Positions 23,636-31,596 of a stretch of 64,000 nucleotides of DNA are shown one piece after another (positions within the stretch are counted from its first letter, which is position 1; every line of letters begins with the position of its first letter). The DNA comes from Palsa-504 sp963800415. GTDB lineage: Bacteria > Actinomycetota > Actinomycetes > Streptosporangiales > Streptosporangiaceae. The notes beneath the pieces are model-generated. The model searched no databases. It worked only from the letters and a program-made list of their open reading frames with translations, and had not been told where the DNA came from. The stretch covers positions 62,001 through 126,000 of the forward strand of contig CAWDBS010000044.1 in the NCBI GenBank assembly GCA_963800415.1. Direction: 5' to 3'. Made by a program: the position numbers and the translations under genes.

Positions 23636-24901
23636 TTACCCGGGAGACTTCTTGAGCTGATCTGGAAGGCAGGCACGGCAGGGGGTGCAGCCGGCTTGCC
23701 TGGCGGCGGTTCGGGTCATCTTGTCCAGGTCGCTATCGCCCATGAAGCGGATGAGGATGCAGCGGGCAGTGTGGAACCTGGGAACGCCGGGGACCACGGT
23801 CACTTCCAGATCGAGGTCCGGGCTGGCCGGCTCGGTCTGCTGAGTCTGATCCGCCTGCTCGTCTTGTCCGGCCTGATCCGCCTGCGTGGCCTGGAGTGCC
23901 TGCGTGGCCTGCCCGGCCGGAGAGGTCGCGGGGGCGTCTGCGGCGGCCGAGGCGGTGGCGGAAGCCGGCTCAGGATCGATCGCCGCAACGGCGGGTTTCG
24001 CCTCATCCGGCCGTTCGGAAGGCGGCTGATCCCTGGCGGATGCCTGATCCTGGCCGGGCTGGTCCTGCTCCGACGGCTGGTCTTCGGCCGAGGGCTGGTC
24101 GCCGGGCGGCGGCGCGGCCGGCGGCGGGCTGCTGCGATCCGCGATCAGCGGGGGTTGGGCGGTGTCCCCGTTACGGGACGAGACGGGCGCCTCGGCAGAC
24201 TGGGGTGGCGCGGGTGCCTCGACGGGCTTCTGGGACACGGCCGCCGGCGCAGTAGGAGGCGCGGCGGGGGGCGGTGGCGTGGGTCTCGCCGGGGCGGGGG
24301 CCGGGCGGGGGGGTGGGGCCGGGACTGAATCGTCACGCCACTCCCAGACGCCGGAGGCCGGGGCCTGCGGGCGCGCGGTGAACGCGGCCGGGGTAAGCGG
24401 CGCGTCGGCGGGCCGCTTGCGCGTCGGCTGGGTTCCTGCGGGCTGAGCTCGCAGTGGCGGCTCGGCGGCGGGCAGGTAACCGGCGCGGGACGGACCGGAC
24501 GACATGACAGCGGGCCATCCGGACCCGGTGGGCGCTGCTCCGGCGGGCGCTGCTCCGGCGGGCGCGGGGCGAGGATAGCCCTGGGGCCCGGTCTGAGGCT
24601 GCGTGGCCGCGGCCGCGACAGGTGCCTGCGGCTGCGGGGCGGCGACCTGCTGAGCTGCGACCTGCGGGGCTGCGACCTGCTGAGCGGGGATGGCGGGCCC
24701 CTGCGCGCTGGTCTCAGCCGACGCCGTCTTGGGTTTGCCGGTTAGCTCACGCCAGTTGACGGCCGCACCTACGCCCAGCGCCAGCAGGGCCACGCCACTT
24801 ACGCCAATCGCGATGTAGACGAGCAGTAGCCTGCTCGTGACTACACCAGCGACTAGCAATCCGACCGCGACGACAACGAGAAACGCACTGAAGCGAATCA
24901 C
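23636..24901 (-). CDS. Hypothetical membrane protein with Pro/Ala-rich linker and conserved Cys-containing C-terminus
   Basis: A 421-residue protein. Two hydrophobic helices lie at about residues 4-24 and 27-48, followed by about 310 residues of low-complexity Pro/Ala/Gln/Asp sequence with small tandem repeats (PAGAAPAGAAP, QVAAPQVAAQQ, QATQALQATQA). A compact C-terminal domain follows with VPGVPRFHTARCILIRFMGD and AGCTPCRACLPD, whose His and three to four Cys could form a metal site. Proteins with this end are found downstream of divIVA in other actinomycetes, which suggests a polar-growth or envelope role, but none is demonstrated. It follows divIVA on the same strand and converges on ileS with 13 bp between them. 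Confidence 0.78.
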   Translation of the reverse strand: MIRFSAFLVVVAVGLLVAGVVTSRLLLVYIAIGVSGVALLALGVGAAVNWRELTGKPKTASAETSAQGPAIPAQQVAAPQVAAQQVAAPQPQAPVAAAATQPQTGPQGYPRPAPAGAAPAGAAPTGSGWPAVMSSGPSRAGYLPAAEPPLRAQPAGTQPTRKRPADAPLTPAAFTARPQAPASGVWEWRDDSVPAPPPRPAPAPARPTPPPPAAPPTAPAAVSQKPVEAPAPPQSAEAPVSSRNGDTAQPPLIADRSSPPPAAPPPGDQPSAEDQPSEQDQPGQDQASARDQPPSERPDEAKPAVAAIDPEPASATASAAADAPATSPAGQATQALQATQADQAGQDEQADQTQQTEPASPDLDLEVTVVPGVPRFHTARCILIRFMGDSDLDKMTRTAARQAGCTPCRACLPDQLKKSPG

Positions 24902-24942
24902 ATGCGTTCTCCCCGCGATCCCCGCTCAGGTGGTCCTGGTGC

Positions 24943-25788
24943 CTACCGGCGTTCGCGCGAGGGCGCTCCCTCATTCGTGCGGAAACCACCGGAGTGCTGC
25001 ACTGCCTCAGGGACACCGTACTGGCCCGCACCCTGACCGCCGTTACGCGCGCCGCTCGGCGCGAGCGCGGGTGGCATCGACGGCTGCGTACCCGAACCCA
25101 TGGTCGGGAACGTGCCGCTGTCGGTGACACCTGCCTCTAGGTCGCGGAGCTGGCCTTCCAGGTAAGCCTTCAGCCTGCTGCGGTACTCGCGCTCGAACGC
25201 ACGCAGGTCGTCGACCCGGCGCTCGAGTTCCTCGCGGGTCTGAACCAGCGAGCCCATGGCCTGGCGGTGCCGCTCCTGCGCGTCGCGCTCCAGGCTCTCG
25301 GCCCGGGCCCGCGCGTCTCCGGTGATCTGCTCCGCCTGGCGCCGTGCCTTGGTCAGCACCTCGTCCGCCTCGCGGCGGGCGCGGCCCAGCGTCTCGTCCG
25401 CCTCCCGGCGGGCGTCGGCGATGGCCTGGTCGGCAGTCTGCTGCGCGAGCGAGAGCACGCGCGCCGCCGTATCCATGTTGTCCTCGATGTGCGGCATCCC
25501 GCCCATCATGACCGGCTCGGGCTGCCTGCGCTCCGGCTCCATGCGCTCGGGCGCCATCATGTCAGGCTTCGGGTCGGACAGCGGAGAGCTCAGCGCGGGT
25601 ACCGCCGACTTACCACCGCGCAGGACTTCCGCCAGCTTGGCCCGGAGCTCTTCGTTCTCCTGGATCAGCCGGTCGAGTTCGGCCTCGACCTCGTCAAGGA
25701 AGGCGTCAACCTCTTCCTCGTCGTAGCCCGGCCTGAGCCTGGTGGTACTGAACTGCTTGTTCCGCACATCCGCGGGCGTCAGCGGCAT
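24943..25788 (-). CDS. divIVA: Polar growth / cell-shape protein DivIVA (Wag31)
   Basis: A coiled-coil scaffold that marks cell poles and hyphal tips and organises wall synthesis. The 281-residue protein starts with the DivIVA membrane-binding N-domain (MPLTPADVRNKQFSTTRLR, then GYDEEEVDAFLDEVE). A Met/Pro/Glu-rich linker (PERMEPERRQPEP) comes next, and then a long coiled coil at about 130-240 (DARREADETLGRARREADE). The ATG at 25788 was selected over upstream codons because of the AGGAGAC ribosome binding site and the family N-terminus. It lies 49 bp downstream of yggT. Confidence 0.94.
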   Translation of the reverse strand: MPLTPADVRNKQFSTTRLRPGYDEEEVDAFLDEVEAELDRLIQENEELRAKLAEVLRGGKSAVPALSSPLSDPKPDMMAPERMEPERRQPEPVMMGGMPHIEDNMDTAARVLSLAQQTADQAIADARREADETLGRARREADEVLTKARRQAEQITGDARARAESLERDAQERHRQAMGSLVQTREELERRVDDLRAFEREYRSRLKAYLEGQLRDLEAGVTDSGTFPTMGSGTQPSMPPALAPSGARNGGQGAGQYGVPEAVQHSGGFRTNEGAPSRERR

Positions 25789-25837
25789 CTCGTCTCCTAG
25801 GCGCACTTGGACCGTGTTCCTCACGACGGTACCCGAA

Positions 25838-26125
25838 TCAAAGGCGCGGCACGACCACTTCAAGCAGGATCAGAATCACGATAAACAGAACCATGAAGCT
25901 GAGGTCCAGGGCCACCATTCCGAGCCGGAAGGTCGGGATGAAGCGGCGCAGGAGTTTCAGTGGCGGATCTGTAATCGTGAAGATACCCTCAGCGATCACC
26001 AGCAGTATGCCGGACGGATGCCACTCGCGGGCGAAAACCTGTACCCAGCTGAAGATCATCCTGCCGATCAGGACCACAAGGTAGATCGTCAGCACATAAG
26101 TGAGGACTTCCCTCAGGTACTGCAC
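25838..26125 (-). CDS. yggT: YggT family membrane protein
   Basis: A 95-residue integral membrane protein with hydrophobic segments at about 8-30 and 65-92. The YggT hallmark between them reads TDPPLKLLRRFIPTFRLGMVALD. It is conserved in the ftsZ-sepF-yggT-divIVA order of Gram-positive bacteria; a link to osmotic stress and division is suggested for the family, without a defined activity. It lies about 100 bp downstream of sepF; that gap contains an exact 15-bp tandem duplication. Confidence 0.9.
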   Translation of the reverse strand: MQYLREVLTYVLTIYLVVLIGRMIFSWVQVFAREWHPSGILLVIAEGIFTITDPPLKLLRRFIPTFRLGMVALDLSFMVLFIVILILLEVVVPRL

Positions 26126-26142
26126 AAATCCACCCTGTCCCT

Positions 26143-26172
26143 GTCACTATCAGCGGGGTCACTATCAGCGGG
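26143..26172. repeat. Exact 15-bp tandem duplication
   Basis: The unit GTCACTATCAGCGGG occurs twice in direct succession in the sepF-yggT intergenic gap. It is probably a recent slippage duplication; a regulatory role is only a possibility. Confidence 0.8.
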
Positions 26173-26229
26173 GTCGCCGACGGTGCCGGGCTGGTCACTG
26201 ATCAACATCACGTCATCACTGCTTGCTGG

Positions 26230-26751
26230 CTAGCTCTGGTTGAAGAAGCCGCGCTCCGCAATGCGAGCCTTGTCTTCCGCGGTCACCTCGACGTTCGCGG
26301 GGGACAGCAGGAAGACCTTGTTCGTCACACGCTCTATGCTCCCGCGCAGGCCGAAGATCAGGCCCGCCGCGAAGTCGACGAGACGTTTCGCGTCGCTGTC
26401 GACCATCTCGGTCAGGTTCATGATCACCGGAGTGCCCTCGCGGAAGTGTTCCCCAATAGTACGCGCTTCATTGTAAGTGCGAGGATGCAGTGTCGTAATC
26501 CGGGCGAGATCGGTCGTCTGGGACACGTGCTCGGTGTGCCAGTCGGCGGGCTGATAGCCGACGTAGCCTCCACTCACCTCCCCGTCCCGTTTCACTGCGC
26601 TACGGACCTCGGCCTCGTCGGCCTGGTCGGGCCGCTCGGTCTGATCGTCGTAATCCTCGTACTCACCGTAGGAGTCGTACTTTTCCTGGTAGCGGTGATC
26701 GTCCTCGACGAGGCCGAGGTAGACCGCCATCTTCCGCATGGCACTGGCCAT
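26230..26751 (-). CDS. sepF: Cell division protein SepF
   Basis: A cytoplasmic protein that anchors FtsZ to the membrane in actinobacteria, which lack FtsA. The N-terminus (SAMRKMAVYLGLVEDD) contains the amphipathic membrane-binding helix, followed by an acidic linker rich in Tyr/Asp/Glu. The C-terminal SepF fold, from about residue 85, shows PRTYNEARTIGEHFREGTP, VIMNLTEM, KRLVDFAAGLIFGLRG and the closing FLLSPANVEV. The length of 173 residues is typical. It lies about 60 bp downstream of the YggS-type gene. Confidence 0.95.
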   Translation of the reverse strand: MASAMRKMAVYLGLVEDDHRYQEKYDSYGEYEDYDDQTERPDQADEAEVRSAVKRDGEVSGGYVGYQPADWHTEHVSQTTDLARITTLHPRTYNEARTIGEHFREGTPVIMNLTEMVDSDAKRLVDFAAGLIFGLRGSIERVTNKVFLLSPANVEVTAEDKARIAERGFFNQS

Positions 26752-26813
26752 CCTTCAGTCCTCCCAAGCCTGCACCCGTCTTTGCCAGCCGTTTCGGCTT
26801 CACGCGTGGGACA

Positions 26814-27518
26814 TTACCTGACACGCGGCCCGCGGTCGCCGAGCAACGCCGTACCGATTCGCAGGTGTGTCGCGCCGGCTTCGACGGCGGCCTCGAGATC
26901 GCCGCTCATGCCGGCCGAGATCACCGTGGCGCCTGGCCGGACCGCGCGCACGGCGGCGGCGCTGACCAGCAGCCGCGCGAACGCGTCGGCGGGCGGCAGG
27001 GACAGCGGGGCGATGGCCATGACGCCGCCGAGCACCAGCCCCTCCTCAGCCGCCAGCGCCTCGGCCAGGGCCGGAACCTCGTCCGCCACCGCCCCGCCGC
27101 GAGCCGGGTCGCCGTCCAGGCTGACCTCGACCAGGCACTCGATCACCCGCCCGCCCCCGCGCGCGGCCTTGCCCAGGGCGCGGATCAGCCGCAGCCGGTC
27201 CACCGAGTGCACGACGCTGGCGTAACGCACCACGCTAGCGACCTTGTTGGTCTGCAACTGCCCGATGAAGTGCCAGGTGAGATCCAGCTCGGCGCATTGA
27301 GCAGCCTTCGGCGCCGCCTCGGCGTCGCGGTTCTCCCCCACGTCGGCCACGCCGAGCTCACTCAGCAGCCGCACATCGGACGCGGGCCTGGTTTTGGTCA
27401 CCGCGATCAGCGTCAGCTCGCTGACGTCCCGGCCGGCCACCTCACACGCCTTGGCGATGCGGCCCCGGACCTCAGCCAGCCGCAGGGCGAGTTCTTCCCG
27501 CCGGCCAGGATCGGTCAC
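26814..27518 (-). CDS. YggS-family PLP homeostasis protein (PLPBP)
   Basis: A cytosolic PLP-binding protein of the alanine-racemase-like fold, thought to control vitamin B6 and amino-acid pools. It is 234 residues long with the PLP lysine in LIAVTKTRPA near residue 41. Other landmarks are ADVGENRDAEAAPKA, the HFIGQLQTNKV motif and the C-terminal SAGMSGDLEAAVEAGATHLRIGT (spanning the phosphate-binding loop). Its start overlaps the ftsZ stop (ATGA). In many actinomycetes a PgeF (laccase-domain) gene sits between ftsZ and this gene; it is absent here. Confidence 0.93.
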   Translation of the reverse strand: MTDPGRREELALRLAEVRGRIAKACEVAGRDVSELTLIAVTKTRPASDVRLLSELGVADVGENRDAEAAPKAAQCAELDLTWHFIGQLQTNKVASVVRYASVVHSVDRLRLIRALGKAARGGGRVIECLVEVSLDGDPARGGAVADEVPALAEALAAEEGLVLGGVMAIAPLSLPPADAFARLLVSAAAVRAVRPGATVISAGMSGDLEAAVEAGATHLRIGTALLGDRGPRVR

Positions 27519-29143
27519 TTCAGGAAGTCAGGAACATCCAGGTCGTCGTCTTCCTCGAAGACGACGGGGCGGCGGCGCGTGGTGGCGACGTCGAAGGTCT
27601 TCGCCGCCGCTTCGGCGTGCGCCGGGCGGTAGGTAGAGGAGTCGGCGGCATCCGAGGCCAGGGCGACCCTCTCCGGCCTGTCGGGGCTCTGGGGCCTGTC
27701 GGGGTGCTGGGGCCTGTCGGGGTGCTGGGGCCTGTCGGGGTGCTGGGGGTTCTCGAGACGGCCCGGTTCCTGCCTAGGCATCTCGTAGGCGGCCGGGGCG
27801 GGACTGGCCTCGGCGGTCAGGTCGGTCGACGACGCGAACCCGTCGTCGGGTACCGGAGCGCCAAGAAGGGAGCCAGCGACCGGCGCGAAGCTGGTGTCGG
27901 GCACGGGGGATGAGGGGTAGGTGCCGTTGCGGCCGTGGGCAACCGCGGGCCGATCCGCGCCGAACCGGTCGCCGCTCCCCTGGTCCGCTTCGGCCGTGGC
28001 CGAGCCCGGTTCCAGGGTGACGGGACCGGGCCGGGACGCCGGCGCCGGAGTCGATGCGGGCGCCGGAGCCGGGTCGGTCCTGGTGAAGCCGCCCGGGCTG
28101 GCGCTGATGTTGACCGCGCCGCTCGATCCGTTGCTGCTGAAAGAGGAGCCACCGGAAGTGGCACCGCTGGCGCTGCTGCCCGCGCCCCGGCCGGAGCGGT
28201 TCTCGTCCAGGCCGGCCGCGATGACCGTCACCCGCACCTCGTCACCGAGGGCGTCGTCGATGACGGCGCCGAAGATAATGTTCGCGTCGACCGCGGCTGA
28301 GTTGGAGACGAGCTGGGCGGCCTCGTTGATCTCGAACAGGCCGAGATCCGAACCGCCCTGGATGGAAAGGAGAACGCCATGCGCGCCGTCGATGCTCGCC
28401 TCGAGCAACGGGCTCGAGATCGCCATCTCGGCCGCCGCGACCGCGCGGTCGTCGCCGCGCGAGGAACCGGTGCCCATCAACGCCGAACCCGCGCCCGACA
28501 TCACCGACTTCACGTCGGCGAAATCCAGGTTGATCAGCCCCGGCGTGGTGATCAGGTCGGTGATCCCCTGTACACCGGAAAGCAGCACCTGGTCGGCGGC
28601 CTTGAACGCGTCCAGCACGCTCACGTGCCGGTCGGAGATGGACAGCAGCCGGTCATTCGGGATGACGATGAGCGTATCGACCTCGCTGCGCAGCTTCTCG
28701 ATGCCGAGCTCGGCCTGCACCACGCGGCGCTTGCCCTCGAAACCGAACGGCCTGGTCACCACGCCGATGGTCAGCGCGCCGAGCGACCGCGCCACGTTCG
28801 CGACCACCGGCGCGCCGCCGGTGCCGGTGCCGCCACCCTCGCCAGCCGTGACGAAGACCATGTCGGCGCCCTTGAGCACCTCCTCGATCTCCTCGCGGTG
28901 ATCTTCGGCGGCCTTGTTGCCGACATCGGGATTGGCCCCGGCACCCAGTCCCCTGGTGAGTTCGCGGCCGACATCGAGCTTGACGTCAGCGTCGCTCATA
29001 AGCAGCGCCTGCGCGTCAGTGTTGATCGCGATGAACTCGACGCCCCTGAGTCCCTCTTCGATCATGCGATTGACGGCGTTGACGCCGCCACCGCCGATTC
29101 CGACGACCTTGATAACCGCGAGATAGTTCTGCGGTGCTGCCAC
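27515..29143 (-). CDS. ftsZ: Cell division protein FtsZ with an unusually long repeat-bearing tail
   Basis: The tubulin-like GTPase that forms the Z ring. The globular domain (about 1-315) is typical: VVGIGGGGVNAVNRM, the GTP signature EGGGTGTGGAPVVA at about 105-118, and the T7 loop with NLDFADVKSVM. The C-terminal conserved peptide DDDLDVPDFLK closes the protein. The linker between them is about 215 residues, giving a total of 542 compared with about 400 in Streptomyces. It contains four PQ(H/S)PDR repeats encoded by an 18-bp tandem array (about 27675-27747). The start is GTG 29143. About 250 bp upstream without genes precede it, with a 9-bp inverted repeat, suggesting its own promoters. 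Confidence 0.96.
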   Translation of the reverse strand: MAAPQNYLAVIKVVGIGGGGVNAVNRMIEEGLRGVEFIAINTDAQALLMSDADVKLDVGRELTRGLGAGANPDVGNKAAEDHREEIEEVLKGADMVFVTAGEGGGTGTGGAPVVANVARSLGALTIGVVTRPFGFEGKRRVVQAELGIEKLRSEVDTLIVIPNDRLLSISDRHVSVLDAFKAADQVLLSGVQGITDLITTPGLINLDFADVKSVMSGAGSALMGTGSSRGDDRAVAAAEMAISSPLLEASIDGAHGVLLSIQGGSDLGLFEINEAAQLVSNSAAVDANIIFGAVIDDALGDEVRVTVIAAGLDENRSGRGAGSSASGATSGGSSFSSNGSSGAVNISASPGGFTRTDPAPAPASTPAPASRPGPVTLEPGSATAEADQGSGDRFGADRPAVAHGRNGTYPSSPVPDTSFAPVAGSLLGAPVPDDGFASSTDLTAEASPAPAAYEMPRQEPGRLENPQHPDRPQHPDRPQHPDRPQSPDRPERVALASDAADSSTYRPAHAEAAAKTFDVATTRRRPVVFEEDDDLDVPDFLK

Positions 29144-29280
29144 GAGGAGGGTACCTTTCCGTTCGTTTTTAACTCTGCCATACCGGCAGGCGGGCGGCGT
29201 TTTTCGATACGCCTTAATTGACCGCCAGGGTTTGTTCCGTCACCATCAAGTTTCACCTTCAGGTTAAGATTTAGAGTTTT

Positions 29281-29309
29281 TACTGTCCGCACGATTGATA
29301 CGGACAGTA
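29281..29309 (-). promoter_or_regulatory. Perfect 9-bp inverted repeat upstream of ftsZ
   Basis: TACTGTCCG and CGGACAGTA are separated by 11 nt in the ftsQ-ftsZ gap (29144-29392), about 140 bp before the ftsZ start. In the ftsZ direction the repeat is followed by AAAAA rather than a T run, so an operator is more likely than a terminator. The rest of the 249-bp gap is relatively AT-rich and probably holds ftsZ promoters; I could not assign -10/-35 boxes with confidence. Confidence 0.5.
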
Positions 29310-29392
29310 GGGTCGGACGGCACCCGGGTCAACTAACCACGCGCGAACCGGTCAGCGTGTCGCGGATTGGCCGGTCTCGGGCATCGGGCCGG

Positions 29393-30166
29393 TCACTTGA
29401 CCGTGACAGATCCCTGCGCGCTCACGTCGTAGTAGTGCATGTGCGCCCGCATCAGAACGGTAAGTTCCCGCGCCTTGGCCCCGGACCGGTCGGTGCCGCC
29501 CCACAGCACCGTTATCCCGCCGGCCATCCGCAAGGTCACCTGATCCGGGTGCGGTGCGGTGACCGAGATCACCGAACGCCGCACCTGGGCGGGCAGTTCG
29601 CCGAGGACGGCGGCGGCCGCGGCCAGGTCCGGGTTGCCGCGCAGCGCTCCCTCTGGCGCCACGGTGGGATAGAGCGGCAGGTCCGCGGGGCGCCGGGCGA
29701 CCCGCTGCAGCACCACGCCGTCCGCGTCGGCCAGGTCGTAGCCGCCGCCGTACGCCGGCAGGGCCAGCTCCGGCGTCCGCTCCCGCACCACGATGACCAC
29801 CCGGTTCGGCCAGGACCTGGTGACCTGTGCGCTGCGGACCTGCGGGATCGCCACGATCCGTGCTGCGGCCCGGGCGGTGTTCACCCGGATCAGCGGCGTG
29901 CCCGGCTGGACGCCGGACGCGGCGACGACGTCGGACCGGGATACCAGGTGCGTCCCGCTGACGGTCACCGAACGGACGACGAGCAGCGGCGAGCCGAACG
30001 GGACCCAGAGCGCGGCCGCGACGATGCCGGCCGCCGCGAGGGCAAAGAACGCCACGCGCCACACGCGACGTTTTTTTACCGCATTAACATCAGAAATCGC
30101 ACTGTCACCAGCGGCGCCACGACGAGAGTCCTTGCCGACCCGGAACGCGCCGCTGGGTTTGATCAA
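29393..30166 (-). CDS. ftsQ: Cell division protein FtsQ (POTRA domain)
   Basis: A bitopic divisome protein linking early and late division proteins with FtsL and FtsB-type partners. The 257-residue protein has a basic cytoplasmic N-terminus, one membrane helix at about 36-56, then a POTRA domain beginning VVRSVTVSGTHLVSRSDVV and the FtsQ domain (SAQVTRSWPNRVVIVVRERTP, a family hallmark). The start appears to be a TTG at 30166 overlapping the murC stop (TTGA); no better in-frame start is close. ftsZ follows after 249 bp. Confidence 0.9.
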   Translation of the reverse strand: MIKPSGAFRVGKDSRRGAAGDSAISDVNAVKKRRVWRVAFFALAAAGIVAAALWVPFGSPLLVVRSVTVSGTHLVSRSDVVAASGVQPGTPLIRVNTARAAARIVAIPQVRSAQVTRSWPNRVVIVVRERTPELALPAYGGGYDLADADGVVLQRVARRPADLPLYPTVAPEGALRGNPDLAAAAAVLGELPAQVRRSVISVTAPHPDQVTLRMAGGITVLWGGTDRSGAKARELTVLMRAHMHYYDVSAQGSVTVK

Positions 30167-31596
30167 TCCTGTGACTCCCTCAGGACCTCGACCAGCCGCG
30201 GCCCGAGCGCGGTAATATCCCCAGCCCCCATGGTCAGCACCAGGTCGCCCGGCTCGGCGATCGCGTCCACAAGCACGGCAACCCGTGCCGGGTCGGGAAT
30301 GAACCTGGCGTGCCCGCCGGGCACGGAGTCCACGATGAGCTGTCCGGTGACGCCGGGTTCCGGATCCTCCCGGGCGGCGTACACGTCGAGCACGATGGCC
30401 TCGTCGGCCAGCCCGAGCGCGGCGCCGAACTCGGCCGCGAAGATCCTGGTCCGGCTGAACAGGTGCGGCTGGAAGATCGCGATGACCCGGCCCTTGCCGG
30501 CGCCGTCCGCGATGTCCCTGGCCGCGCGCAGGTCGGCGGCGAGTTCGGTGGGGTGGTGCGCGTAGCTGTCCAGGACCCGCACCCCGCGCGCGTCGCCCTT
30601 GAGCTCCATCCGGCGTCGCGCGCCGCGGTAGCCGGCCAGGGCCGCGGCCACCCGGGGCGGCGCGAAGCCGAGCTCGACGGCGGCGGCGAAGGCGGCGGTG
30701 GCGTCCAGGGCGTTGTGGTGACCGGGCACGTCCACCGTCATCTGGGAGAAGATCTCACCGAACGGACCGCGGTCAGCCGCCACGGTGAAGCTGGTCGCCA
30801 TCCCCCGGGTCGCCACGTCGGTGAGCCGGTAGTCGGCGTGCGGGGACTCCCCGTACCTACAGACGCGCGCGGGCTCCAGGCGCGCCGCGACGGCCGCCGC
30901 GCCCGGGTCGTCCGCGCAGGTCAGCACCATGCCGGTAGCCCGCTGGCCGAACGTGATGAACGCCGCCTGGATGTCCGCCAGGGTCGCGTAGTTATCCAGG
31001 TGGTCGGCCTCGACGTTGGTGATGACCGCGATGTCGGGCGACAGCAGCAGGAACGACCCGTCGCTCTCGTCCGCCTCGGCCACGAAGTCCAGACCGGATC
31101 CGTCCTCCGCGCCGAGCCCGGTCTCGGTGAGGATCCCGCCGATGACGTAGCCGGGGTCGGCCCCGCACTCGCGGAGCACCGTGGTGAGCATGGAGGTGGT
31201 GGTGGTCTTGCCGTGCGTCCCGGCGACCGCGATGACCCGCCGGCCGACCATGACCGAGGCCAGCGCGGCCGCCCGGTGCAGCACCCGCATCCCGCGCCGG
31301 GTCGCCTCGGTCAGTTCGGGGTTGTCAGCGCGGATGGCGCTGGATACCACCAGCGTGTCGCCGGGGCCGAGGCGGCCGAGGTGGCCGGACGCGTGCCCGA
31401 CATGCACGCTGGCGCCGAGCGCCTGCAGCTCGTCGAGCAGTGCCGAGGGCCGGGCGTCACTGCCGGATACGGGGATGCCCCGGGCGAGCATGATGCGCGC
31501 GATGCCGGACATGCCGGCCCCGCCGATGCCGGTGAAGTGCACTCGGCCGAGCCGGGCGGCGGGTATCGGCTCAGCCTGCGTGATCCGGACCCTCAC
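30163..31596 (-). CDS. murC: UDP-N-acetylmuramate--L-alanine ligase MurC
   Basis: It adds L-Ala to UDP-MurNAc, the first amino acid of the stem peptide, in the cytosol. It has 477 residues with the Mur-ligase layout: N-terminal GIGGAGMSGIARI, the ATP loop AVAGTHGKTTT at about 119-129, EADESDGSFL, the NVEADHLDNY metal/substrate segment, and SYAHHPTELAADL in the C-terminal domain. The GTG at 31596 overlaps the 3' end of the murG part of the upstream gene by 26 bp, indicating translational coupling. It is the only Mur ligase downstream of the plus-strand interruption of the cluster. Confidence 0.96.
   Translation of the reverse strand: MRVRITQAEPIPAARLGRVHFTGIGGAGMSGIARIMLARGIPVSGSDARPSALLDELQALGASVHVGHASGHLGRLGPGDTLVVSSAIRADNPELTEATRRGMRVLHRAAALASVMVGRRVIAVAGTHGKTTTTSMLTTVLRECGADPGYVIGGILTETGLGAEDGSGLDFVAEADESDGSFLLLSPDIAVITNVEADHLDNYATLADIQAAFITFGQRATGMVLTCADDPGAAAVAARLEPARVCRYGESPHADYRLTDVATRGMATSFTVAADRGPFGEIFSQMTVDVPGHHNALDATAAFAAAVELGFAPPRVAAALAGYRGARRRMELKGDARGVRVLDSYAHHPTELAADLRAARDIADGAGKGRVIAIFQPHLFSRTRIFAAEFGAALGLADEAIVLDVYAAREDPEPGVTGQLIVDSVPGGHARFIPDPARVAVLVDAIAEPGDLVLTMGAGDITALGPRLVEVLRESQD

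Noticed and set aside
24270..24310. G-rich stretch in the divIVA-adjacent gene as another repeat copy
   Set aside because: It encodes a Pro/Ala-rich linker and lacks the ordered palindromes and the TCG-centred hairpin of the repeat family.
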